From the NCBI GenBank assembly GCA_022071975.1, contig JAJVIO010000020.1, positions 1 through 37,761 of the forward strand: a stretch of DNA of 37,761 nucleotides, in the 5' to 3' direction. This document shows, in pieces, positions 8,087 through 15,741 of the stretch (position 1 is the stretch's first letter; each line of letters opens with the position of its first letter). The notes under the pieces are model-generated. The model was not told the DNA's origin and did no database searches. It saw nothing but the letters and a program-made list of their open reading frames with translations. The stretch is from Planctomycetota bacterium (GTDB lineage Bacteria > Planctomycetota > UBA8742 > UBA2392). A program made the translations under genes and the position numbers.

Positions 8087-9442
8087 TTATTCCTTTACCG
8101 CCATCAACTCGAGCTTCAGGCCCTGGAACTCGGGCGGCAGGTACAGCGCCATGCTGCGCGAGCTGCGCACCGCCTCCCAGTGGTCCCCGGCCTTGTCCAC
8201 CTGGAAATAGTTGCGCCCCGGCTGCACCGGGATCTCCGGCGGCGGCGCGGGCACGTGACGGACCGTGATGCCGCGCAACGCGGCCGTGATCAGCTGGTCC
8301 ACGCGGTCCTGGCTGCTGATCTTGAACTTGAGCGGCGCCTCGCGAACGACCTTTTCCGCGGGCACGTCGGCCTGCACGGCCACGTAGATGGCGCCTTCGG
8401 GCTGCAGCACGCGGTCGTCCTGGATCTTGGCGACGAACATGTTGTCGCGCAGGATATCGAGCGGGATGTTCACGCACTTGGTGGGGATGATGGTGCCCAG
8501 CAGCGCGATCAGCTTGTCTTCGAGGCGCTGGAAGGTGCCGTCCAGGTCCTCGTGCTGGTAGCTGGTGACGTCCTTGGGGTGGCCCTCACCTGCGAAGGTG
8601 TACATGTAGCCGGTCAGCTGGCTGAGCATCAGGTAGACCTGCTCGGGGTGGTGCGCACCCGAGTTGTAAACGTGCTGCAGCGGCGGGATGAAGCCGTTCA
8701 CCGTGTGCAGCAGCCAGAAGCTTGCGCTTTCGGCGGTGCTGAAGCTGGCCAGGCCGGCGCCCCGGTTGCGGCGCTGGCGCGAGAACTCGCTGCTCTTGGT
8801 GGCCAGGATTTCCAGGATGCGGCGCAGGCGCCCCATCAGCTGGGCCGACGCACCGACGTTCAGGCAGGGCGGCACGAACTGCTCGTGCAGCGTGAAGCCG
8901 CCGGTGCTGCCCTTGCCCAGTTCCGCCACTTTGATCCAGGCGTGGTCATCGAGGGACTCACCCTCGAACAGGATGCGCAGGTGCTTGGACGCCACCTGGA
9001 TGTCGCGGTTGCCGGCCTGCGCGTTGTCGTCGCGGCTGCTGATGGTCTTGAGGCGGTAGCGGGTCGGGCGGCCGTCGTGGACGCCGGTGGGGTCCTGTGC
9101 CACGCCGCCTTCGGGTACCACGGGCGCCGCCAGGTACACGCCCAGGCGTTCGCGCTCGGCGGGGAAGTGGGGGCCCACATCGCGCGTGGCAGGCGGGTCA
9201 TCGGTGCCCGGCGCGTCCACCAGCAGCCCGTCAGGAAGCACGGCCGAACAGCGGGACAGCGAGAGCTGCCCGTTGGCCAGCGCCTCGGCGTTGATGGTCA
9301 GCTCGCGCACGCCCCAGCCCAGCGGGGCCAGGTTGCGCAGCCGCTGCTGCAGCAGGTGCTCATGGTAGCGGTCCCACTGCTGGAAATGGTGAGGGGTCAG
9401 GAACATCCCCTCGGTCCACAAAACTTTCTGCTGCTGCTCCAC
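8087..9442 (-). CDS. tssK: T6SS baseplate-membrane complex linker TssK (ImpJ/VasE)
   Basis: TssK is the cytoplasmic trimer that ties the baseplate to TssL/TssM. The 451-residue protein begins KVLWTEGMFLTPHHFQQWDRYHE (residues 6-28), the conserved shoulder-domain start. It also has WGVRELTIN, HVYNSGAHHPEQVYLMLSQLTGYMYTF in the middle and GRNYFQVDKAGDHWEAV near the C-terminus, all typical. The start codon is GTG at 9442 with a GGGGGG Shine-Dalgarno just upstream. It lies 20 bases after tssJ and 3 bases before tssL. The internal ATG at TEGM would truncate the conserved N-terminus, so GTG is preferred. Confidence 0.96.
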   Translation of the reverse strand: MEQQQKVLWTEGMFLTPHHFQQWDRYHEHLLQQRLRNLAPLGWGVRELTINAEALANGQLSLSRCSAVLPDGLLVDAPGTDDPPATRDVGPHFPAERERLGVYLAAPVVPEGGVAQDPTGVHDGRPTRYRLKTISSRDDNAQAGNRDIQVASKHLRILFEGESLDDHAWIKVAELGKGSTGGFTLHEQFVPPCLNVGASAQLMGRLRRILEILATKSSEFSRQRRNRGAGLASFSTAESASFWLLHTVNGFIPPLQHVYNSGAHHPEQVYLMLSQLTGYMYTFAGEGHPKDVTSYQHEDLDGTFQRLEDKLIALLGTIIPTKCVNIPLDILRDNMFVAKIQDDRVLQPEGAIYVAVQADVPAEKVVREAPLKFKISSQDRVDQLITAALRGITVRHVPAPPPEIPVQPGRNYFQVDKAGDHWEAVRSSRSMALYLPPEFQGLKLELMAVKE

Positions 9443-9462
9443 GCGTATCCCCCCGAGGCCGG

Positions 9463-9939
9463 CTATTCGCTCTTGATGTTGATGTGATAGCCGGTCAGTT
9501 CGAACAGCACGTCGTCGGCCTGGTCCAGCGGCACCACTACTTTGCGCTCGCCCTCGTCGCTGTTGCTGAACAGGGCGAGGATGCCGATGAACTTGGTGCC
9601 GGTGTCGATCGGGTCCAGGGTGATCTGCTTGCCGACCGCCTTGCCGTCAGCGTCTTCCGGGAAGATCGATTCACCGAGCTTCACCTCGATCAGCGAGTCG
9701 CCCAGCACTTCCTCGGCGTTCGTCCAGATGGCGTCCACGGTGGCGGCCTTGAACTTGGCGTCGTCCTTGAGCTGGAAGATGCGCACATCGACCACGCGGC
9801 TTTCGCCGTCGGTGCCGGATTCCAGTTTGCCTTCGTTGACCGGCTTGATGGCCACGAACTCCAGCGTCAGCGATGTCGAGGTGCAGCCCGCAAGCAGCAG
9901 CAGCCCCAGCGTCATGACCAGCATCATCCTGCAACCCAT
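9463..9939 (-). CDS. tssJ: T6SS outer-membrane lipoprotein TssJ (SciN/VasD)
   Basis: TssJ is an outer-membrane lipoprotein that binds the periplasmic end of TssM. The 158-residue protein has a signal peptide and lipobox LLLLAGC with the lipidated cysteine at residue 19, so the mature protein begins CTSTSLTLEFVA. Family features are SRVVDVRIFQLKDDAKF (about 47-63), GDSLIEVKLGESIF, and the C-terminal KFIGILALFSNSDEGERKVVVPL strand pair. GGAGG lies 7 bases before the ATG at 9939. Its presence implies an outer membrane. The gene is 18 bases after the second FHA gene. Confidence 0.93.
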   Translation of the reverse strand: MGCRMMLVMTLGLLLLAGCTSTSLTLEFVAIKPVNEGKLESGTDGESRVVDVRIFQLKDDAKFKAATVDAIWTNAEEVLGDSLIEVKLGESIFPEDADGKAVGKQITLDPIDTGTKFIGILALFSNSDEGERKVVVPLDQADDVLFELTGYHINIKSE

Positions 9940-9957
9940 GTCACATCCTCCGGAAAA

Positions 9958-10929
9958 TCAGCCGTTGCCCGGCTTGTCATCAGCCTGAATGTCTTCGTGC
10001 GAGAAAATATAGCCCTTACGTATGCTTGGATAGATCAACTCGTTAAAGAGTTTGCTGCTCTCGGCAAATGTCTCGCCATACACCTCTGCATAGCGCTCCC
10101 AGGCTTTCTTGGCGCCGCCGAAGATGCCGCCCCCCGTGCCTTTCTCGATTTCGACCGGGTCCAGCTTCTGCTGCAGGTCGCTCACGAACTGCTGCACGCC
10201 TGCCAGCAGGCCCACCTGGTGGCGGGCCATGTCCTGGAAGGTGTGCTGCAGCGAGCCCTTGATCTCGTCCAGGTCGCGCTCTTCGCGCCAGTCCAGCAGG
10301 AAGTTGGCGATCTGGGTGATGTCCTGCCCCTTCTTCACCGGGTTCAGGCTGCGGGCGAAAATCTGCGTCAGGGGCGCGCTGAACTGGTCTTTGAACTCTT
10401 CACGCCCCTTCAACGACCGCCCCATCCACTCCATGGCGACTTCCAGCGTCAGCTTCATCAGCGCGCCGAAGCGTTCCACTTCCTCTATAGTCCGGAAGTT
10501 GCCTTCGCCCAGGAAGTGTTGCGAGACCTCCGACACCAGCTTGTACGCCGCCGACTGCAGGTCCGTGGCCGCCGGAGCGTTCGGCGCGGCCTCCACCACC
10601 GGCTCGCGCCGCGGCGTCTCTCCGCGCAGGAAGGACAACGTGAAGCCGCCCACGCCGATCCGCGTGCCCTCCGTCACCTGGAACTTCGTGCCCGTTTCCT
10701 TTAGCTGGCCGTCGGCCGTGTAGCCCACGCCGCCGCCCAGGTCCACGTAGAAGTAGCCGCCGGGCTGGCGCTCAATACGGCCGGCCTGGGCGGGCACGCC
10801 ATCAATCACGATATCGTTAGCGGGGTCCGCGCCGACCGAAATGCCGCGGGCGCGGGCCTCTTTGCCGAAGATGTGCTCGGAGACCGGCTGAGTGGAGCCA
10901 GATTTGCTGACCACAACCTTTAGTGCCAT
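9958..10929 (-). CDS. T6SS FHA-domain protein with degenerate phosphothreonine site
   Basis: The 323-residue protein has an N-terminal FHA-like domain (about 1-90) and a C-terminal T6SS-specific helical domain (about 115-323). It is clearly paralogous to the upstream FHA protein, with shared VSQHFLG, GLLAGVQQ, LDPVEIEK, FAESSKLFNELIYP and KGYIFSH. The usual phosphothreonine-binding residues are missing. Where its paralogue has GRS it has GAD (33-35), where the paralogue has SRQH it has AQAG (47-50), and the SRNGT-like turn is GGGVGY. It may be a structural partner rather than a phosphopeptide reader (inference). ATG at 10929 gives the natural start MALKVVV; an upstream extension to 10986 would overlap the previous gene's stop and lacks family similarity. 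Confidence 0.9.
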   Translation of the reverse strand: MALKVVVSKSGSTQPVSEHIFGKEARARGISVGADPANDIVIDGVPAQAGRIERQPGGYFYVDLGGGVGYTADGQLKETGTKFQVTEGTRIGVGGFTLSFLRGETPRREPVVEAAPNAPAATDLQSAAYKLVSEVSQHFLGEGNFRTIEEVERFGALMKLTLEVAMEWMGRSLKGREEFKDQFSAPLTQIFARSLNPVKKGQDITQIANFLLDWREERDLDEIKGSLQHTFQDMARHQVGLLAGVQQFVSDLQQKLDPVEIEKGTGGGIFGGAKKAWERYAEVYGETFAESSKLFNELIYPSIRKGYIFSHEDIQADDKPGNG

Positions 10930-10982
10930 TCCGCCCGCCGCCAAAATCAGGGTCGGCAGTATTGGTGGTCGGGCCGGTCGCG

Positions 10983-12095
10983 TCAAGCGCTGTGCGGATT
11001 GTCAGGTTCTTCGCTCAAGCCGGCCGCGGCTTCTGCCGCCGCGCGCGCGGCCTCTGCGGCCTTGCGTTCAAGGTCCTGGGCGGACTGCATGATGCGGGTC
11101 TTTTCCTTGTGGCTGAGCAGATAGCCCTTCTGGAGGTTGGGGTAGATCATCTCGTTGAACAGCTTGCTGCTCTCGGCCAGGAATTCGCTGTAGGTGTTGA
11201 GGTACTCCTGCCAGGCCAGGCGCGACTTGCTCATGCGCCCGAACAGGCTGGCCTTGTTCATGGCGGCTTTCTCGATCTCGATGGGGTCGAGGCGCTTGAT
11301 GATCGCCTCCAGCACCTGCTGCATGCCGGCCAGCAGGCCCATCTGGTGCTGGCTTACGTCTTTGATGGCGCGCTCGAGTGAATCTTTCACGGCCATGGCG
11401 TCGGAGGGCGTCTGCCAGTCGATCGGGAAGCGTTTGAAGCGCTCCAGCTCCTGCATCATCTTGATGGGGTTGGCCTCGCGCTGGAACGCCATGGTTACAT
11501 TGGCGTCGAACTCGCCCTCGAACTCCTTGCGGGCCGACAGGGTCTGGAACAGGCCCTCCAGCAGCACGTCGAGGCTGATGCGGATCAGCTCGCCGAAAAG
11601 GGTGACCTGCTCAGGACCCTGGAACTGGTCGTTGCCCAGGAAGTGCTTCGACACGTTCTGCAGCGCGCGCAGCGCCGCGGCTTCGCGCGGGTCGCTGCGC
11701 ACGAGGTCGGTCTGTTTGCGGCCATCGGTGTGACCGGACTTGCGGATCGCTTCGCGCTTGTCGGTGTCGCGGTCGTCGAGCATCACAGCCTCGATCACCA
11801 TCTCGACCGTGCCCATCTTGACGACGTCGGTTTCATTGAGCGGGTGGGTGCTGCTCGGCTCGATCTGCTTGTCATTCAGCAGAGTGCCGTTACGGCTTCC
11901 CAGGTCCACCAGCAGGTAACCGCCCTCGCGGCGCTCAATGCGCACGTGCTGGCGCGAGACGCGTACTTCATCGCCGGGCAGCACCAGGTCGCATTCGGGG
12001 GAGCGCCCGACCGTGATCACGCCGCGGGTGAAGGTGTGGTCCGATACGTCGATGGTGCTGCCGCGGGGCACACGAACCTGGATGCGGATGGGCAT
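10983..12095 (-). CDS. tagH: T6SS FHA-domain protein (TagH/Fha/ImpI-like), first gene of the operon
   Basis: FHA proteins of T6SS bind a phosphorylated threonine and switch on assembly when a kinase such as PpkA is active. The 370-residue protein has a canonical FHA domain with GRS (30-32), SRQH (47-50) and DLGSRNGT (64-71), so phosphothreonine binding looks intact. A linker rich in charged residues precedes the helical T6SS-specific C-terminal domain (about 125-330), which includes KHFLG, RLDPIEIEK, FNEMIYP and KGYLLSH. The tail is Ala-rich (AAEAARAAAEAAAG). Start ATG at 12095 matches the family start MPIRIQV; the frame runs open another 10 codons upstream but into the promoter region. It is 53 bases upstream of its paralogue. 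Confidence 0.92.
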   Translation of the reverse strand: MPIRIQVRVPRGSTIDVSDHTFTRGVITVGRSPECDLVLPGDEVRVSRQHVRIERREGGYLLVDLGSRNGTLLNDKQIEPSSTHPLNETDVVKMGTVEMVIEAVMLDDRDTDKREAIRKSGHTDGRKQTDLVRSDPREAAALRALQNVSKHFLGNDQFQGPEQVTLFGELIRISLDVLLEGLFQTLSARKEFEGEFDANVTMAFQREANPIKMMQELERFKRFPIDWQTPSDAMAVKDSLERAIKDVSQHQMGLLAGMQQVLEAIIKRLDPIEIEKAAMNKASLFGRMSKSRLAWQEYLNTYSEFLAESSKLFNEMIYPNLQKGYLLSHKEKTRIMQSAQDLERKAAEAARAAAEAAAGLSEEPDNPHSA

Positions 12096-12125
12096 GCTGC
12101 GGCAGCTCCCTGGCCTGACAACCAC

Positions 12126-12164
12126 ACCATAGTGGCTTGGGGGTGCCCAGCGTCAACTGGGCAC
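12126..12164 (-). promoter_or_regulatory. Candidate T6SS operon promoter with a palindromic operator around the -35
   Basis: A perfect inverted repeat, GTGCCCAG then six bases then CTGGGCAC, occupies 12143-12164. On the minus strand its six-base centre reads TTGACG (12156-12151), a good -35 match. A TATGGT -10-like hexamer follows at 12131-12126 after a 19-base spacer, about 30 bases before the FHA gene start. A dimeric regulator bound to the palindrome would cover the -35. The spacer is longer than ideal and no start site is known. The hairpin could instead be a chance palindrome or act on the other gene. Confidence 0.4.
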
Positions 12165-12220
12165 GGAAGCGATGTGGTCAGGGTCCTGCATTCGGCGCTG
12201 CCGGGCCGCACCGTCGCGGG

Positions 12221-12249
12221 GTGATTGTGGAACGGGCCGTGGTTATACT
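12221..12249 (+). promoter_or_regulatory. Weak candidate promoter for the phosphatase-ATPase gene
   Basis: TATACT at 12244-12249 is a good -10 match lying 30 bases before the ATG at 12280. The best hexamer at 17-base spacing is GTGATT (12221-12226), a poor -35. The divergent intergenic region of 184 bases must hold promoters for both directions, which is the main support. Confidence 0.3.
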
Positions 12250-12279
12250 TCGGTCACCCGTCAACCGGATATCCTGAGC

Positions 12280-15200
12280 ATGACCGACAAGCCGCCAGCC
12301 GATGGCCCGCGCACGCCGAAGAAGCGGGCCACGGCAAAGGTCATGAAGCGCGCGCGAACGGTGCAGCTCTCGATGCTGCCCAAGATGCCCGCGATCGAGG
12401 GCCTTGACCTGCACGCCCATTACGCGCCCTGCGAGGCCGTGGGCGGCGACTTCTATGACTTCGTGCCGGTCAGCCCCTGGGAAATCGGCATCGTGATGGG
12501 CGACGTGGCCGGCCACGGCGTGGACGCCGCGCTGACCATGGCGATGGCCAAGAAGACCATCCAGATCCACGGCAAGGGGCGCAGCTCGCCGCGCGAAACG
12601 CTGCTGGCCACCTGTGACGACCTGGCGCCGGACTTGCCGGGCAACAGCTTCATTACGGTGTTCTACGGCGTGCTGGACCTGCGCAGCTGGAAACTGACGT
12701 TTGCCTCGGCCGGGCACACACCGCCGGTGCTGTTCAACCCCGCGCGCACGCCGCCGCTGCAGAGTATCCCCAGCAAAGGCGTGGTGATGGGGGGCGCGTT
12801 CGTGCAGGCCATGGAAAGCGTACTGGTTGAGCAGACGCTGGAGCTGTGCAAGGGCGACACGCTGTTCCTGTACACGGATGGCTTAAGCGAGGCCCCCAAC
12901 GCCGAGGACGAGCAGTACGGCGAGACGCGCATCCTGCAGGCATTGGGCGCGCTGCAGGGCGGCGAAGCGCGCGAGGTGGTTGCATCCGTCATCACGGACC
13001 TCGACCGCTTCGTGGCCGGCCACCCGCAGCAGGATGACCTGACCCTGCTGGCCATGCGCATCGCCGGCGAGCCCAGGGCCGCAGCGCGTGTACCGCAGAC
13101 CATGCGGCGTCGCGTGTGGCCCACCAACCTGCGCCCCGCCGACAGCACTTTCATCGGTCGCGCCGGTGAGCTTGCCCAGGTCCAGGACTGGCTGCTGCAG
13201 GAAGGCTCGCTGGTGGCGATCACCGGCGGCTCCGGCGTGGGCAAGTCGCGCCTTGCCGTCGAGGCGGGCCGGCTGCTGCTGGAGCACCTGCCCGGCGGCG
13301 TGTGGCTGGCCGACTGCAGCGACGCGCACGACCACGAGCAGCTGGCGCAGGCGGTGGCGGGCGCGCTGGGCATGTCGCTGGGCGGCGAGGACTTTCTTGA
13401 GGCGATTTCCGCCACGCTGGAGTTCCGCCCGCCGCTGCTGCTGATCCTCGACAACTGGGACAGCGTCGGCCGCTTCGCGCGCCCGGTGCTGGAGGCCTGG
13501 CGTGCCGCGGCGCCACGCGCGCGCTTCATGGTGACCAGCCGCGAAGCGCTGGGTGTGACCGGCGAGCAGGTGCTGGACCTGAACCCGCTGGCCACGCCGA
13601 CTTCGACGGACGAGTACGAGGTACTGGACGACAACGACGCCGCCTCGCTGTTCGTGGAACGCGCCCGCGAATCGAACCCCGGTTTTCGCGTCACCAGCGA
13701 CAGCCGTCCGCACATTGTCTCGATCGTGCGTGAGCTGAAGGGCAACCCGCTGGCCATCGAGCTGGCGGCGGCGCAGACACGTGAGCTGACGCCCGTCGAG
13801 ATCGACGACGACCTGAAACGCGAGCGTGAAACTCCGCCGGCCACCGGCAAAGCAGGCGAAGATGCGGGCGCGCCGGACCTCGCGGACTGGGCCTACCGGC
13901 AGCTCTCGGAAGCAGAGCAGTCGGCGTTCTGCCAGCTGTGCCTGATGCGCGGCGGGTTCTTCCTTGAGGCAGCTCAGGCCGTGGTTCGCGCCGCCGGCCG
14001 CAACGCGCCGGACGTGACGACGCTGGTCCAGAGCCTGCTGGACAAGCAGCTGCTGCACTCGGAGAACACGCCGTACGGCGTGCGCTTCCTGCTGCTGCCG
14101 CCGATCCGCGAGTTCGGCAGCCGCCGCCGCGCCGAGTCCGGCAAGCGCGGGCAGGAAGACGAGCTGGTGAAGCGCTACGTCGATTACTTCGCGGACTATG
14201 CCGCAGGGCAGGAACAGCGTTATCCCAGCCGGCACGCCGCCGAGGTCCTGGACCGCCTGGAGCTGGACCTGGACAACATCTTTGCGGCCCAGGAGTACGC
14301 GCTGGCCGCCAACCGCCCGGAACAGGCGGCGCGGGCGCTGCTGGGCGTGACGGTGCTGTTCGCGCTGCGCAGCCCGATGATCAACCGATTCGAGCGCATC
14401 CGGCGCACCCTGGCGGCCGTGGACAAATCGGCGGCCACCACGCGCATTCGGCTGCTGGTGGAACTGGCGCACGCCAGGTACTTCGGAGAGGGCTGGAAAG
14501 AGGCGGACCGGTACCTGTCTGAGGCGATCGAGTTGTGCCGGCGCGGGCGCAACGAGAGCCTGTTGTCCAGCGCGCTGGCCGACCGCGGAAGCGTGCGCAT
14601 CAACCAGGGGCGGCTGCTTGAAGCGCGCGCGGACATCGAGGAAGCACTCGAGACGGCCAAGAGCGCCAAGGACGCGCCGGCCTACCAGAGCGCCATGGTG
14701 CACGTGGGCTGGCTGGACTACCAGGAGCGCAGGCTTGCGGAGTCGCTTTCCTCCTACGAGAAAGCCGAACCGCTGATCCGTCGGCGCGAGGATCTGCCCA
14801 TGCTGATCGAATGCCTGAACAGCAAGGCCATCGTGCTGCGCGCGCTGGACCGGTCTGGCGAAGCGCTGGCCTGCGCGGAAGAGACGCTGCAACTGCTGGG
14901 CAAACTGCGCGCGCCGCTGGGCATGGCGGTGCAGACCGGGAACATCGGCGTGATCCACCGCACAGCCGAGCGCCTGGACGAGGCGCTGGAATGCTTCCTG
15001 CAGTCCGAAAGCGAGCTGCGCGAAGCCGGCGAGCGCCACGGCCTGACCCGCGCGCTGGCCCACATCGCGGACCTGTACCTGTTCATGGAGCGATATGATG
15101 CGTCAGAACCCTACGCGCGCGAGTCGCTGGCGCTGGCTGAAAAGGCCAACGACAAGCTCGCGGCCGGCCGCGCGCACATGATCCTGGGCCACATCGCGCT

Positions 15201-15732
15201 TGCGCGCAAAGGGCGCTTCACGGCGCTGGAGCATTACGAGTCCGCCCTGGGCATTGAGCGCGGCACGAAACGTCCGGTCGAGTTGGCGGTGGCGACGGCG
15301 TTCGCTTCGTTGTGCCGCGCGGAGATCGGCGCGGCCGCGAAGGCGCTGGAGGATATACAGGCTACGCTTGCGGGCGTCGATGCGTTGCCGCTGCGACAGG
15401 ATACCGTCAGGCTGTTCCTCACCGCGTGCAAGGCGCGCGCGGAACTCCTGCTGGACCGGCGCGCCGATGCCGCACGCACCTTGAAAGACACGCTGGCGCA
15501 GGCCGACAAACACGCGTTCGGCTACTACAGCTCGGACGTGCTGGTTTCGAACGCATGGAAGCTGATCGATCAGCTGCGCGAGGCCGGGCTGCAGGACGCT
15601 GACGTGCCGCAAAGCATACGCGTGAGCTGCACGCGCTGCGGCGCCAGGATTCGAGGCTCGCGCCGGCGCGTCGAAGCGCAGGCCGCGTGCCCCGGGTGCC
15701 AGGTATCGCCGTTCAGTTACGTCATCGACTGA
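12280..15732 (+). CDS. SpoIIE/RsbU-type phosphatase fused to STAND-like ATPase, TPR-like helices and zinc ribbon
   Basis: The 1150-residue protein is predicted to be soluble and cytoplasmic. Residues 30-262 form a PP2C-like SpoIIE/RsbU phosphatase with the metal-binding acidic residues in GGDFYD (D57), MGDVAGHG (D75), YTDGLSEA (D200) and QQDDLTLL (D252/D253). A signalling NTPase follows, with FIGRAGEL (291-298), Walker A GGSGVGKS (316-323) and Walker B LLLILDNWD, like transcriptional-activator STAND/NB-ARC ATPases. About residues 620-1100 are helical, TPR-like repeats. The end has a CxxC-x16-CxxC ribbon (C1117, C1120, C1137, C1140). ATG at 12280 is chosen because upstream codons show no family similarity. 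It is divergent from the T6SS operon and converges on the kinase cluster with only 9 bases between stops. A role reversing T6SS-related phosphorylation is inference; partner-switch signalling is an alternative. Confidence 0.85.
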   Translation: MTDKPPADGPRTPKKRATAKVMKRARTVQLSMLPKMPAIEGLDLHAHYAPCEAVGGDFYDFVPVSPWEIGIVMGDVAGHGVDAALTMAMAKKTIQIHGKGRSSPRETLLATCDDLAPDLPGNSFITVFYGVLDLRSWKLTFASAGHTPPVLFNPARTPPLQSIPSKGVVMGGAFVQAMESVLVEQTLELCKGDTLFLYTDGLSEAPNAEDEQYGETRILQALGALQGGEAREVVASVITDLDRFVAGHPQQDDLTLLAMRIAGEPRAAARVPQTMRRRVWPTNLRPADSTFIGRAGELAQVQDWLLQEGSLVAITGGSGVGKSRLAVEAGRLLLEHLPGGVWLADCSDAHDHEQLAQAVAGALGMSLGGEDFLEAISATLEFRPPLLLILDNWDSVGRFARPVLEAWRAAAPRARFMVTSREALGVTGEQVLDLNPLATPTSTDEYEVLDDNDAASLFVERARESNPGFRVTSDSRPHIVSIVRELKGNPLAIELAAAQTRELTPVEIDDDLKRERETPPATGKAGEDAGAPDLADWAYRQLSEAEQSAFCQLCLMRGGFFLEAAQAVVRAAGRNAPDVTTLVQSLLDKQLLHSENTPYGVRFLLLPPIREFGSRRRAESGKRGQEDELVKRYVDYFADYAAGQEQRYPSRHAAEVLDRLELDLDNIFAAQEYALAANRPEQAARALLGVTVLFALRSPMINRFERIRRTLAAVDKSAATTRIRLLVELAHARYFGEGWKEADRYLSEAIELCRRGRNESLLSSALADRGSVRINQGRLLEARADIEEALETAKSAKDAPAYQSAMVHVGWLDYQERRLAESLSSYEKAEPLIRRREDLPMLIECLNSKAIVLRALDRSGEALACAEETLQLLGKLRAPLGMAVQTGNIGVIHRTAERLDEALECFLQSESELREAGERHGLTRALAHIADLYLFMERYDASEPYARESLALAEKANDKLAAGRAHMILGHIALARKGRFTALEHYESALGIERGTKRPVELAVATAFASLCRAEIGAAAKALEDIQATLAGVDALPLRQDTVRLFLTACKARAELLLDRRADAARTLKDTLAQADKHAFGYYSSDVLVSNAWKLIDQLREAGLQDADVPQSIRVSCTRCGARIRGSRRRVEAQAACPGCQVSPFSYVID

Positions 15733-15741
15733 AGCAGCGGT

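Noticed and set aside
10930..10986. Longer N-terminus for the second FHA protein
   Set aside because: The added 19 residues overlap the upstream gene's stop and are unlike the paralogue; ATG at 10929 aligns with the paralogue start.
12883..15063. 726-residue minus-strand open frame
   Set aside because: Antisense to the phosphatase-ATPase gene, whose motifs are unmistakable.
15733..15741. Terminator between the convergent phosphatase and SUMF1 genes
   Set aside because: Only 9 bases separate the stops; no hairpin with T-tract is visible.
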